This document shows positions 8,205 through 15,754 of a stretch of DNA of 32,947 bases, piece after piece. Position numbers and translations under genes: made by a program. Positions within the stretch are counted from its first letter, which is position 1. Each line of letters starts with the position of its first letter. The stretch comes from a virus, in IMG/VR virus record IMGVR_UViG_3300043466_000439, positions 1 through 32,947 of that record; one strand, 5' to 3'. Below the pieces are notes generated by a model. The model was not told the origin of the DNA, did no database searches, and worked only from the letters and a program-made list of their open reading frames with translations.

Positions 8205-9403
8205 ACTCTTAAAGCCATGTATCTTCCTCGGTTGGTGAATTCCTTTCTGCTGTGCCAGGCTAATGCTGTGGATATCACACCATCATCATGTAATCCTGAT
8301 GGAGCTGAATAACTCACTGACCTTGTATTGGGATTGTAAATATAGGAAAAATTATCCAACTCATCTATCAACCATTGCTCATTGATAATTGATATTGCAG
8401 ATTGCTCAAATGCAACAGCCAGATCCTCAATGATGATTGGCTTGGTCTTGGAGCTTGTCACAAATGGATGGATCAGATTCTTGCACCTTGACTGGAGCAT
8501 CTCAAAGAATACATCACCTTGATTATTGACCTCGACCAATGTAGTGGCATTGTATTGCTTAATGATCTCAGCAACCTTGTCAATTATCCTGGTCCATTCA
8601 TCATGCCTCCATCTGTGAGCTGCAACCATCTGGCCATCTTGATTGATGATAGTTAGAACAGTGTAGTCATCAGCTCGGCCAATGTCAAGGCCACCATACA
8701 TCTTTGCAGTCTTTGATCCTATTGCAATGCACTGACTGACATTCCTAAATATGCCAGATGCATTGTCTATAAACTCAGCCAAGTATTCCTGTCTGAACAC
8801 ATAGTCAGGAAGGGATCGCTTTCTCTCATCCAATTCTCTTGGATCAATCATGGGATTGTCATAGGACGTGAAATGAAAGTAAGCATAACGGTCATCATAG
8901 TTTGGTTGCATACATAACCTATGGAAATGATTCTTACCTTTTGGTGTTGAGATGAATATAATCTTTTTGCCTTTGACCAGCACAGTTGCACTCAGTACCT
9001 CATCCCATAACTCTGGTCTTGTGAAAGCCATCTCATCCACAACCATGTAATCAAAGGTATTACCTCGGATGTTGTCTGGTCTCTCACCTGAAAAGAATTC
9101 AATGGATGAGCCAAATCCAGTGATCATCAGATCAGATCGGTTGAAAGAGAATAGTCCACTTGCGGATGTTGCTCTCTCCATCTCTGAGAATACTTTCTTT
9201 CCTTGCTTATAAACTGGAGTTACCCAAGCAATCTTGCAACCTTTGTCATTGATTGCCCACCAAAGTAGCTGATTGATTCCAAGCATGGTCTTACCAAACT
9301 GCCTCCCAATGTTCAGAGCGTAGTATTTTTCATGGCCATGGTTGATGGCATCATGAATCTCTCGCTGATTGTCATGTGGCTTGTAACCTTTGACTGTTGA
9401 CAT
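8201..9403 (-). CDS. terL: Large terminase subunit (400 aa)
   Basis: The DNA-packaging motor. The ATPase domain has Walker A GRQFGKT (33-39), Walker B YMVVDE (119-124) and a coupling-type ISTPKGKNH (151-159). The C-terminal RNase H-like nuclease has GGLDIGRADDYTVL (237-250), with acidic residues D240 and D245/D246, and a late acidic pair in GLHDDGVIS near 370-378. At 400 residues it is compact but complete. The ATG at 9403 follows a terminator hairpin and a TAACTTTG box only 4 nt away, so it probably has its own leaderless transcript. It overlaps the chaperone-like gene by 4 nt. Confidence 0.95.
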   Translation of the reverse strand: MSTVKGYKPHDNQREIHDAINHGHEKYYALNIGRQFGKTMLGINQLLWWAINDKGCKIAWVTPVYKQGKKVFSEMERATSASGLFSFNRSDLMITGFGSSIEFFSGERPDNIRGNTFDYMVVDEMAFTRPELWDEVLSATVLVKGKKIIFISTPKGKNHFHRLCMQPNYDDRYAYFHFTSYDNPMIDPRELDERKRSLPDYVFRQEYLAEFIDNASGIFRNVSQCIAIGSKTAKMYGGLDIGRADDYTVLTIINQDGQMVAAHRWRHDEWTRIIDKVAEIIKQYNATTLVEVNNQGDVFFEMLQSRCKNLIHPFVTSSKTKPIIIEDLAVAFEQSAISIINEQWLIDELDNFSYIYNPNTRSVSYSAPSGLHDDGVISTALAWHSRKEFTNRGRYMALRV

Positions 9404-9407
9404 TAAG

Positions 9408-9415
9408 CAAAGTTA
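9408..9415 (-). promoter_or_regulatory. TAACTTTG -7-type promoter element before terL
   Basis: Matches the Bacteroidetes -7 consensus TAnnTTTG and ends 4 nt before the ATG, directly after the terminator U-tract. No TTG/TTTG box lies at the expected upstream distance, so it would be a weak or activated promoter. Confidence 0.45.
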
Positions 9416-9424
9416 AGAAAAAAC

Positions 9425-9456
9425 CCGTTAAGTTTAATTGCTCAGGGACTTAACGG
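9425..9456 (-). terminator. Rho-independent terminator between small and large terminase genes
   Basis: On the minus strand, stem CCGTTAAG/CTTAACGG (9449-9456 with 9425-9432), extended inward by one A-T pair, closes a loop of about 14 nt. It is followed by GTTTTTTC. It lies in the 103-nt gap downstream of the small terminase gene. The same palindrome could also be a small-terminase binding or packaging site, but the T-run favours termination. Confidence 0.7.
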
Positions 9457-9506
9457 AATCCTAAAATGACTTGGTAACTGTTCTAATGGTAAGTAGCCAA
9501 GTACTA

Positions 9507-9905
9507 TTATTCAAAATCAAACTTCTCTACATTCTTAGTCTCAAGCTGTTGTCTATCATGCATACCAAGTCTGTTCTTAGCATAGAAAATTCCTTTACCC
9601 TCATTGCCAACAATGTCAATGGCTAAGCCTTTGAATAGGTCATCTATTTTTTTGATAGTGTCAGATTTGAGTTTGTCATCTGAATTCAACCATGTGTAAT
9701 AAGTCTCTCTTGAAATAGCCTTATCCTTTCTCACAATAGGAATCCAAATCCTAAGAAAATAATCTATTGTTGGAATATGTCTATCTAATACCATTACAAT
9801 ATCTCCTTTATTAGATATCATTTCTTTCTTATGGTTAAGACACTCCTCAATATAAATATGAGCAAGCTCTTCCAGATGTTTTATGAATTCATCGGAATAT
9901 GCCAT
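9507..9905 (-). CDS. terS: Small terminase subunit (132 aa)
   Basis: A 132-residue protein with the layout of phage small terminases: an N-terminal helical/HTH part (SRETYYTWLNSD at about 72-83 is the likely recognition region) and the typical C-terminal sequence KGIFYAKNRLGMHDRQQ (about 104-120), which resembles the oligomerisation segment of this family. Its place directly ahead of the large terminase fits. Role: recognises phage DNA for packaging and regulates the motor. It starts 5 nt after the 56-aa gene, so it is co-transcribed with the glycan cassette upstream, and a terminator follows it. Confidence 0.75.
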   Translation of the reverse strand: MAYSDEFIKHLEELAHIYIEECLNHKKEMISNKGDIVMVLDRHIPTIDYFLRIWIPIVRKDKAISRETYYTWLNSDDKLKSDTIKKIDDLFKGLAIDIVGNEGKGIFYAKNRLGMHDRQQLETKNVEKFDFE

Positions 9906-9910
9906 TGTTC

Positions 9911-10081
9911 TTAATATATATTATTGTTCGATATTATATCCATGCAATGTTTAAACCCTTTAATGTATGGATGCTCTTCATCATTATTGAATATCACTCT
10001 GAGTCTATCATATTGAAATATAAGCTCAGCATTGATATCAACATCACTTTGTTCAATTGGTTTAATTGGTTCGCATCCCAT
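9911..10081 (-). CDS. 56-aa conserved-looking small protein
   Basis: A short gene linking the amidotransferase-like gene and the small terminase. The ATG overlaps the preceding stop as TAATG, and the stop lies 5 nt before the small terminase start. The product begins MGCEPIKPIEQSDVDINAEL and continues with a helical stretch (LIFQYDRLRVIFNNDEEHPYIKGFKHCMDII). No known domain is recognised. The tight, coupled packing and protein-like composition make it a real gene. It could assist the terminase or the glycan enzymes, but nothing in the sequence decides this. Confidence 0.65.
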   Translation of the reverse strand: MGCEPIKPIEQSDVDINAELIFQYDRLRVIFNNDEEHPYIKGFKHCMDIISNNNIY

Positions 10082-11148
10082 TATTTGCAGTATTTAACAT
10101 AGAAAGTATATGGTACAACTTTCAGCTTTGCAAGTATCCAGATAAGATGCTTGTATTTTTTAAAGTCATATCTATCAAACTCTGATCTTTCTCTCTTTCT
10201 GATGTTCACCAGTCTGAGCATCCTTTCTGCACTTGCTCCAAGCTTTGAGAAATCAAACTCAGATTTGATTGAGAATTGCTCTTTGGCTTGCTCCTTTGTT
10301 AGCTTTCCACTTCTCACTTGAGCAGCAAGGTAAACAATACGTTTATCAATTCCAAACTTCTCTGGAAGGAGGAAGGATCCAACAAACTCAGTGTAAACAT
10401 TCTCGCAATGCTTACCTCCGTAATCTTGCCAGTTGATGAGTCTCTTCATTTCAACCTCCATTGAGTCTCTATCAAATCCATAGTGAAATGGTCTCACATT
10501 CTTGATTCCCATTGCCGCATAGAATAGTTGATCTTTGAAAGTGAATAGAGGATAGTTCTGGAGTCTGAGTCCAGAATATTTATTGTAAACTGATTGAATG
10601 TACTTGGCATCCATATAAGTCCATCCTTTTGGAGTTGATCCTTCAGTTCTAAAATCATGACCATTGAGAATGTATTTGATGCCATACTTGAATGCAGTAT
10701 CATACATGAGCTTGGTCATTGCAATATCATTTGGAATATCAGCATCTGGGACACCAGCCCATAAGAATGCATCATTGAGTCTGTCATATTCCTCCTTGTT
10801 CACTGTGTATGTAATTGAATCAACACCAAGCAGCTTGACTAACTGAGTCATGTTGTGAACAGCTTCAGGGGCATTCCAATGATTATCGAAATGGATAACC
10901 AATGGTCTTAGATTCCAATATTTGACAGCAGTGTACAGAAGAGTTGAAGAGTCAATCCCTCCACTGATCCCCATGATGCAGTCATATTTTTTATCAGCTC
11001 CTTTGATTCTTATCTCTTTGATGATATATTTTAGCTCCAAAGGATTGGCTTGCCTTTCAAGTTCATCATGTAGATCACAGTATTCGCATTGATGCTCTCC
11101 AATATGAGCTATGCTTTCATCAAATAAACAGCGTGGACATTCTTTCAT
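10081..11148 (-). CDS. N-acetyl sugar amidotransferase-like PP-loop ATPase (WbpG family, 355 aa)
   Basis: An ATP-pyrophosphatase (PP-loop) enzyme. It has zinc-binding pairs CPRC (4-7) and CEYC (21-24), the PP-loop SGGIDSS (62-68), HFDNHW (86-91) and NGHDFRTEG (162-170). This matches the N-acetyl sugar amidotransferase/WbpG family, which turns an acetamido group into an acetamidino group on surface sugars, using ammonia made by HisH/HisF-like partners. No such partners are encoded here, so ammonia or the partner would have to come from the host. It overlaps the GT-B-like gene by 29 nt and the 56-aa gene by TAATG. The substrate (host surface glycan, virion or other) is unknown. Confidence 0.8.
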   Translation of the reverse strand: MKECPRCLFDESIAHIGEHQCEYCDLHDELERQANPLELKYIIKEIRIKGADKKYDCIMGISGGIDSSTLLYTAVKYWNLRPLVIHFDNHWNAPEAVHNMTQLVKLLGVDSITYTVNKEEYDRLNDAFLWAGVPDADIPNDIAMTKLMYDTAFKYGIKYILNGHDFRTEGSTPKGWTYMDAKYIQSVYNKYSGLRLQNYPLFTFKDQLFYAAMGIKNVRPFHYGFDRDSMEVEMKRLINWQDYGGKHCENVYTEFVGSFLLPEKFGIDKRIVYLAAQVRSGKLTKEQAKEQFSIKSEFDFSKLGASAERMLRLVNIRKRERSEFDRYDFKKYKHLIWILAKLKVVPYTFYVKYCK

Positions 11149-11857
11149 AATTCACAAAGTTATGGTATATTTTGCTAATATAGTAATTATCAATATCTCT
11201 TGTATTAAATTCTCTAATAATTGATTGACAGATGTCATCCACTGATTTCCAATGAATAGAGCCAGGGAGATCACCATTGTAAATTGACCGCCTTCCCATC
11301 AGTCCCATTTCGATATTGGTATTTGGACATCCATCATGAGGAGCCAATCTGAGATTCAAAAAGCATTGAGAGTAAACATCCACCAATTCCTCTTGTGTGA
11401 ATGTATCGTGACCAGCTCTGATGATAGGGATGTTGATACGTTCTTTGATTTCATTGATTATATCTTGACCATAGTATTCAGGAGCATTTCCAGAATACCA
11501 GAATATCTTGTCACCATTAGGCGCCAATGGCCAGTGATGTGGCATCACTGCATTGATAGGACACCATATTGACTCAATGCCTTTGGATTGAAGAGTATCA
11601 AGCACTTGTAAGCTCACAGCAATGTTGACTGAGTCCTTCATAAATCTTGCCCATTCATCTGGAAGATCTTTCGCATCAGATCCAAACCAGACAATTGTAC
11701 TTGCTCCAATATGAGTTGTAAGCATTATCAGATCCTCCTCTCTATACATTCCCATGAATACAGTGTCAACTATTGGCGAATGGTATGGTGTTAAGTTGAA
11801 CTTCTCAATGAGCCCTTTGTCAAGTCCAGCAAGTGATTCTGATATATGTGCTTGCAT
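11120..11857 (-). CDS. GT-B-type glycosyltransferase-like protein (245 aa, short)
   Basis: A 245-residue protein resembling the C-terminal half of GT-B (GT4-like) glycosyltransferases: a nucleotide-sugar-binding type region CFLNLRLAPHDGCPNTNIEMGLMGRRSIYNG-like at about 165-195, with E183 at the place of the conserved glutamate. Family members are usually 350-400 residues, so the acceptor-binding half is short or divergent (IVWFGSDAKDLPDEW near 55-70 may be what remains). It is coupled to the upstream GT-A-like gene (TAATG at 11857) and overlaps the amidotransferase-like gene. Probable role: transfers a sugar in the same glycan pathway. Confidence 0.6.
   Translation of the reverse strand: MQAHISESLAGLDKGLIEKFNLTPYHSPIVDTVFMGMYREEDLIMLTTHIGASTIVWFGSDAKDLPDEWARFMKDSVNIAVSLQVLDTLQSKGIESIWCPINAVMPHHWPLAPNGDKIFWYSGNAPEYYGQDIINEIKERINIPIIRAGHDTFTQEELVDVYSQCFLNLRLAPHDGCPNTNIEMGLMGRRSIYNGDLPGSIHWKSVDDICQSIIREFNTRDIDNYYISKIYHNFVNYERMSTLFI
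11155..11162 (-). promoter_or_regulatory. TAACTTTG element before the amidotransferase-like gene
   Basis: A TAnnTTTG -7-type box inside the end of the GT-B-like gene, 6 nt before the ATG at 11148. It has no clear upstream TTG box. It could give an internal leaderless transcript; alternatively a chance match. Confidence 0.3.
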
Positions 11858-12555
11858 TATAATAATTGTTTTAATTCACCAAACTCTTTCTCCAGGATTG
11901 AGACATGACATTTCTCTGACTTGAGAGCTCCTGTCCAGTGATCAGTGAACTTGTGCTTGTTTATCCATTTGTTTGTTGAGATTGATAGTAGTTGCACTGA
12001 GTTGTCACATTCAAGGATTCCAATCTCTTGATTTGTTTTCAGAGCCTTTAGCCACATTGACCAATCAAGGCCTGAATTAAGTCTTTGGTCAAATGGTGTC
12101 CAATTAATTTTTTCAAGGAATTCTTTATTTAGAAATCTTCCAATTCCAATTGGCTCATTCATTCTAACTGAATCCTTGTATCCTTTCCAATGCACCAGTC
12201 TAATTTCATCAGAGACATCAGCAAAGTGACAGCCAAGTTGACCAATCATTCCAAAGTCCTTGCTGTGCTCTTTACATCTTGCAAGATAACCATCACTGCA
12301 CCAGTCAGATGATCCCATGAAGATAACAGCATCTGCATTGTAATTCTTTGATGCTTGGAATCCTTTATTCCATTTGTTGCCAAGGGGATCATTGTCAATG
12401 GATATGAATTCACAGTCTAATTCTTTAGCTATCTCATTGGCTTGGCTCTCATGCCCTAAAACAATCGGAGTGACTCCTTGTCTCTTAAGTCTTGAGATAG
12501 TTAATCTGAGCAGAGGAAATCTACCAAATGCTGGTATTGGTGCAGTTATTATCAT
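11857..12555 (-). CDS. GT-A-type glycosyltransferase (232 aa)
   Basis: A family-2-like GT-A glycosyltransferase: N-terminal MIITAPIPAFGRFPLLRLTI, then an ADAVIFMGSSDWCSDGYL segment (74-91), where FMGSSDW stands at the place of the nucleotide-sugar/metal-binding DxD motif, and a GLDWSMW segment at about 161-167. Length fits the short catalytic domain alone; there is no membrane segment. It is the first of three coupled glycan genes, overlapping the 78-aa gene by 4 nt and the GT-B-like gene by 1 nt. Donor and acceptor are unknown; modification of host surface sugars is the most usual role for such phage genes. Confidence 0.7.
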   Translation of the reverse strand: MIITAPIPAFGRFPLLRLTISRLKRQGVTPIVLGHESQANEIAKELDCEFISIDNDPLGNKWNKGFQASKNYNADAVIFMGSSDWCSDGYLARCKEHSKDFGMIGQLGCHFADVSDEIRLVHWKGYKDSVRMNEPIGIGRFLNKEFLEKINWTPFDQRLNSGLDWSMWLKALKTNQEIGILECDNSVQLLSISTNKWINKHKFTDHWTGALKSEKCHVSILEKEFGELKQLL

Positions 12556-12788
12556 TGTTTAATTCCTATGAAGTGAATACGTGGCTTCAGTTGATCTCCA
12601 TCATTGATTGATTTGAGCAATTTACTCATGCCATTTCTTATACAAGTTGAGCAAGCAAGATTGAGTTTACCAAATCCCATTGATATATGCCATTGATTAA
12701 GTTCTTTTTTCATCTCTGAATTAAGAGAAAATGATTTTGTCTTGCTGTATCTCTCAGCTTGCTGCATTAGTTGATCACTTACTTTCAT
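12552..12788 (-). CDS. 78-aa protein with CxxC (unknown function)
   Basis: A 78-residue protein with a helical N-terminus (DQLMQQAERYSKTK) and a small cysteine pair in CSTCIRNGMSKLL at about 46-58. It does not match a family I can name, though small proteins with a C-x-x-C followed by a helix recur in Bacteroidetes phages. It overlaps the membrane protein gene upstream by 14 nt and the GT-A-like gene by 4 nt, so it is translated with the glycan cassette. Metal binding by only two cysteines would need a dimer. Confidence 0.6.
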   Translation of the reverse strand: MKVSDQLMQQAERYSKTKSFSLNSEMKKELNQWHISMGFGKLNLACSTCIRNGMSKLLKSINDGDQLKPRIHFIGIKQ

Positions 12789-12987
12789 ATATCAAGATTA
12801 AGTCAGATAATAGATAGGTTGTAAATGCAAGAGGCATTAATTCCCAGTCAATAATTGAGGATGTAATTACGCTAATCCAAAATGACAGACAGCTCTGACA
12901 TGAGAATGGCTTGTAATCTGGTAGATTAAAACTCTGGAGAGCTCTCGCAAATCCGATTGGTAGCGTTATTATAATCAGATAAATCAT
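12775..12987 (-). CDS. Small membrane protein with CxxC (70 aa)
   Basis: A 70-residue membrane protein. I chose the internal Met at 12987 (MIYLIIITLPIGFARAL), because the longer reading from 13023 adds a stretch atypical of the family and overlaps the sigma-like gene further. Predicted segments are about residues 2-15, 33-47 and 50-65, with a cysteine pair in KPFSCQSCLSFW. Proteins with this 'PFSC-x-x-C-LSFW' motif occur in Bacteroidetes phages, function unknown. It overlaps the sigma-like gene by 62 nt and the 78-aa gene by 14 nt. Confidence 0.65.
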   Translation of the reverse strand: MIYLIIITLPIGFARALQSFNLPDYKPFSCQSCLSFWISVITSSIIDWELMPLAFTTYLLSDLILIYESK

Positions 12988-13423
12988 ATTTAAATTGTTT
13001 AATTGCCAAATGAATTGTGTCAAGACTAATCCCAGTCAATGTCCTTATCTCTCTGTATGTCATCCCCATCAGATGCATCTTTGTGATTTCTTTTGTAAAC
13101 ATTTTTTGATCATCCTCAGGGCTTTGATGAAGATAGTCATCCAAGAGCTCTTGAGCCTTTGTGACTTTGTAAGTATCATCATCTGATTGTTTTGAGTCCA
13201 TATCTGGGAGTTGGTCATGTGTCTTGAATAATTTATTAAATGTAGAATCTCGCCAGTTGTACTGGTTGTAGGCATATCTTGCGAATACTTTTGGAAGGTC
13301 TTCTGATCTAATGTCAAGCTCATGCACCAATAAATAGACATGGCTGACCAAGTCTGAAGATATTGGATTCCCTCCAGTGATTTTACTGGCAATGATATAG
13401 GCTTCTTTTTTCCAAAATTCCAC
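12926..13423 (-). CDS. RNA polymerase sigma-70-like factor / HTH regulator (165 aa)
   Basis: A 165-residue protein with two parts like small sigma factors. The N-terminal helical part begins MEFWKKEAYIIASKITGGNP, then SSDLVSHVYLLVHE. The C-terminal helix-turn-helix is LMGMTYREIRTLTGISLDTIHLAIKQ (about 118-143). Similar proteins are common in Bacteroidetes phages and are candidates for switching host RNA polymerase to phage genes. Here it precedes the glycan-terminase transcription unit. The -10-binding region 2 is degenerate, so it could be an anti-sigma or transcription regulator instead. It starts 10 nt after the 72-aa HTH gene. Confidence 0.6.
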   Translation of the reverse strand: MEFWKKEAYIIASKITGGNPISSDLVSHVYLLVHELDIRSEDLPKVFARYAYNQYNWRDSTFNKLFKTHDQLPDMDSKQSDDDTYKVTKAQELLDDYLHQSPEDDQKMFTKEITKMHLMGMTYREIRTLTGISLDTIHLAIKQFKYDLSDYNNATNRICESSPEF

Positions 13424-13432
13424 ATTGCTAAT

Positions 13433-13651
13433 TTATTGAATTTTACAATACCATTTAAACCACTTGATATAGAAATCCTCAGAGACTTTCAAATCATTCA
13501 TAAATCTCCACAGCTGAGTTGTGTTGACTCCAATATCCTCAGCAACATGGATCTGCTTGTATCTGTTGCTGATTCGTGACTTGGTTTCTTTAATCATCCA
13601 AGACTTGATGTTGTCATCTGTATCCTTGAGATAGATTGTAATAGTTTTCAT
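13433..13651 (-). CDS. Small helix-turn-helix protein (72 aa)
   Basis: A 72-residue protein with a probable HTH at about 33-58 (QIHVAEDIGVNTTQLWRFMN), preceded by a short beta/helical part and followed by an aromatic end (FYIKWFKWYCKIQ). The form resembles Cro/XRE-like or phage MuB-type DNA-binding domains without a partner domain. It overlaps the membrane protein upstream by 4 nt. As a small regulator beside a sigma-like gene it may control the switch from replication to late genes; targets cannot be read from the sequence. Confidence 0.55.
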   Translation of the reverse strand: MKTITIYLKDTDDNIKSWMIKETKSRISNRYKQIHVAEDIGVNTTQLWRFMNDLKVSEDFYIKWFKWYCKIQ

Positions 13652-13806
13652 TTTCTAAATTTTATTGACACAAGCCATAAACAAGTGATTGTTATAAATG
13701 AGAATAACCCAATTACACCAAAGAAATGATAAATCCCATAATAGAATAATCCCATTCCAGTAAACATAACGAATAGAATTAATGTCCAAATTATAAACCT
13801 TTTCAT
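13648..13806 (-). CDS. Small two-span membrane protein (52 aa)
   Basis: A 52-residue protein, start taken at MKRFIIWTL (13806), 1 nt after the DUF3127 stop. The upstream Met would lie inside that gene and add a hydrophilic tail. Nearly the whole length is hydrophobic: residues about 4-23 and 27-47, with basic ends (MKR and KFRK). It is a small inner-membrane protein of unknown role, placed in the replication operon and overlapping the HTH gene by 4 nt. Confidence 0.55.
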   Translation of the reverse strand: MKRFIIWTLILFVMFTGMGLFYYGIYHFFGVIGLFSFITITCLWLVSIKFRK

Positions 13807-13807
13807 G

Positions 13808-14080
13808 TTAAAATATTGATGATTCAACTTTATAAGCATTCAGACTGTTGTAATACTTACCATTGTATTCTCTGCCTCTGATGTCAAATGACACCTCAAG
13901 CTCTTCACCAAGTGAATACTTATCCATCTCAGCAATGCGATCATTAAGAATTTGGAGTTGTATTTTCTGATGATACTTCTCATATTGTGTTTCAATTACG
14001 AAATCCATTACTCTGAACTTTTCAGAGATTTGTCTTGGCTCTGATTTTAGGATGAGCTTTCCTTTTAGTTTATGTTCCAT
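13808..14080 (-). CDS. DUF3127 OB-fold protein, likely ssDNA-binding (90 aa)
   Basis: Matches DUF3127: MDFVIETQ (about 25-32), then KIQLQILNDRIAEMDKYSLG, EELEVSFDIRGREYNGKYY (about 58-76) and a final NAYKVE. Family members are about 90-120 residues, have an OB-fold like single-strand binding proteins, and commonly stand in for SSB in Bacteroidetes phages. The context agrees: it follows annealing protein, exonuclease and primase-helicase genes. It probably binds phage ssDNA during replication and recombination. The acidic C-terminal tail of classic SSBs is missing (ends ESSIF). Confidence 0.8.
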   Translation of the reverse strand: MEHKLKGKLILKSEPRQISEKFRVMDFVIETQYEKYHQKIQLQILNDRIAEMDKYSLGEELEVSFDIRGREYNGKYYNSLNAYKVESSIF

Positions 14081-14085
14081 TTTAA

Positions 14086-14604
14086 TTAATTTACGGTGTT
14101 ATTATCTCCATTCCATTCTCGAATAAATCTCTCTACCTTTTGGAATCTAATTGCAATAAGTTTTTCTAATTTTTCCATCCTTATATTCAAGTCATACAAT
14201 TGACTTTGATTGATGGTTGAAATTGTATGCTCAGCACTTATGCCTAAGATATTATTGATTGGATGTGGTTTCTCAAAAGTTATTTTTTGTTGAATGACTT
14301 CAGGTTGTTTTTTTGTTTTGTCTTTATAGTCATAAGAGATATATTTATTGTAAGCAAGCTCAAGATATTTCAATAATGTTGGTCTGCTTGAATTATGTGG
14401 ACAAAACATTTTATCTCCTACTTTAAAAACAGATGCCAATTCTTGATATCTCCAAAGATTATGTTTTCTCCCTATTTTTTGAATGTTGTTTTTTGGTCTT
14501 ATTCCTGTATCTTCATCAGAGCTTTCCAATATAAAACATTCAAAATCTAATCTTCTCATGTGATTAAGATGACACCATTTAGGGTGTTTAGTTTTACTTC
14601 TCAT
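14086..14604 (-). CDS. Unknown protein of the replication operon (172 aa)
   Basis: I do not recognise this 172-residue protein. The N-terminal part is rich in His, Cys and aromatic residues (KHPKWCHLNHMRRLDFECF, then MFCPHN near 67-72), compatible with a metal site. The C-terminal third is a probable coiled coil (DLNIRMEKLEKLIAIRFQKVERFI, about 138-161). It starts 1 nt overlapping the exonuclease stop and ends 5 nt before the DUF3127 gene, so a role linked to recombination or replication is likely but unproven. Confidence 0.65.
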   Translation of the reverse strand: MRSKTKHPKWCHLNHMRRLDFECFILESSDEDTGIRPKNNIQKIGRKHNLWRYQELASVFKVGDKMFCPHNSSRPTLLKYLELAYNKYISYDYKDKTKKQPEVIQQKITFEKPHPINNILGISAEHTISTINQSQLYDLNIRMEKLEKLIAIRFQKVERFIREWNGDNNTVN

Positions 14605-15224
14605 TACTTATTATTTAACTGATTAATATACTGACTGTAATACTCATTAGCTGCTGTGAGCTTCTCTTTCATTTCATCAATGTAATCTAAATTGACTGAG
14701 TATTTCAAGACTGTGATTCTCTTGGCTGGATCAATATGACTGACCTTATGAATGAATCTGTTGTCCCAATCATTTAGCAAGCTGTCATCTGTGTCAATCA
14801 TGCAATAGATTAACTCAGCGTATTGCTTATTTAACAGCCAACAATATGCTCTCAATTGCCATTCGTAATCTTTATTCACTCCTTCATCTGGTGTTGCTGG
14901 CCAAGTCTCAAGTGACCAAGGTGTCTTGATGTCAATGATGCAATCATCCAAAATGATATCTGGCTCTCCAGTTAGGAATTCATTCTCAAATCTTTGCTTA
15001 TTCTTAACATAGAATGTGCCTCTGACTTGATTAACAAGAGCAATTGACTCCTCCTCCCAATCCTTGCCTTTGAGCATTGGCTTGGTTGTGATGGATGTTG
15101 TGAATCCAAAGAACTGCTCCTTTGCTATTTTTCTAACCTCAGACTTTGCTGTCTCAGATAATGTCTCTGACTTTGCCTTTGGCTGAGTCATGAGCTTTCC
15201 TAATGCTGATGGATGCCATTTCAT
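14604..15224 (-). CDS. YqaJ/RecB-like exonuclease (206 aa)
   Basis: A PD-(D/E)XK nuclease of the YqaJ/RecB type: acidic helix DWEEES (55-60), core GEPDIILDDCIIDIKTPWS with D89, D98 and K100, then the helix YEWQLRAYCWLL (about 118-130). At 206 residues the length is normal. Such enzymes process dsDNA ends 5' to 3' and work with an annealing protein; here the ERF gene is immediately upstream with an ATGA overlap, so the two form a two-component recombination system. The product probably acts on concatemers and ends during phage DNA replication. Confidence 0.85.
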   Translation of the reverse strand: MKWHPSALGKLMTQPKAKSETLSETAKSEVRKIAKEQFFGFTTSITTKPMLKGKDWEEESIALVNQVRGTFYVKNKQRFENEFLTGEPDIILDDCIIDIKTPWSLETWPATPDEGVNKDYEWQLRAYCWLLNKQYAELIYCMIDTDDSLLNDWDNRFIHKVSHIDPAKRITVLKYSVNLDYIDEMKEKLTAANEYYSQYINQLNNK

Positions 15225-15736
15225 AACGCTGCCTCCTGTTCTTTCGTTAGTGAATAGCTTGATCTAAGTTGCTCAATAGTATACTTTCCATTGGCAATAG
15301 CATCCTTTGCTTTCTTGAATTGCTCCTCTGATAGTGATGGATTGGCTGCCTTGACACTTGTTGTGACTGTATTGCCATCATCATCCACAGCCTGCAATGA
15401 TAATAGAGCTTGCAATGTTGCTCTTCGGTAGTAAGTTGTTGCACTAATCATCTTTTGTGGATCAGTAATTGATGGCAATGGCAACCAAGACTCAACAAAT
15501 TGTCCTGAATCAATATCAATAATCTGAGTTGTCAGAATATTATCCTTGATTGGTTGCAACAACAAGAGTCCATTCTCATGAAGAATTGGCTCAACTGTCT
15601 CAAGCAATGCGTTGATATCAGCATAGGATCTTTTGAAATGTGGATTTGTGGCATTCTTAACCACTTTACCAATAGACATCTTTGCTCTGTGGAGCTTCAT
15701 GTACAAACTGACATGACTTAAATTTTCATTTTGCAT
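15221..15736 (-). CDS. ERF-family single-strand annealing protein (171 aa)
   Basis: An ERF-type recombinase: VVKNATNPHFKRSYADINALL (about 25-45), 'ILHENGLLLLQP' (51-62) and SATTYYRRATLQALLSLQAVDDDGN (about 97-121), the conserved YYRRY-like core of the family. The core is complete, and the C-terminal tail (SLSEEQFKKAKDAIANGKYT) is a small UBA-like helical unit typical of these proteins. It anneals complementary single strands and is paired with the downstream exonuclease (4-nt overlap). The 18-nt gap upstream has no SD-like sequence. Confidence 0.85.
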   Translation of the reverse strand: MQNENLSHVSLYMKLHRAKMSIGKVVKNATNPHFKRSYADINALLETVEPILHENGLLLLQPIKDNILTTQIIDIDSGQFVESWLPLPSITDPQKMISATTYYRRATLQALLSLQAVDDDGNTVTTSVKAANPSLSEEQFKKAKDAIANGKYTIEQLRSSYSLTKEQEAAL

Positions 15737-15754
15737 AACTATTTATTTAAATTT

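Noticed and set aside
9899-10102. Plus-strand frame of 67 codons
   Set aside because: It lies opposite the coupled 56-aa gene at 9911-10081, which explains the open frame better.
13069-13425. Second minus-strand frame of 118 codons over the sigma-like gene
   Set aside because: The other frame carries a recognisable HTH and fits the gene junctions; this one is Met/Gln/Ile-rich noise.
14086-14604. HNH nuclease reading of the His/Cys-rich 172-aa protein
   Set aside because: The spacing of His, Asn and Cys residues does not give an HNH or zinc-ribbon core, so it is left as unknown.
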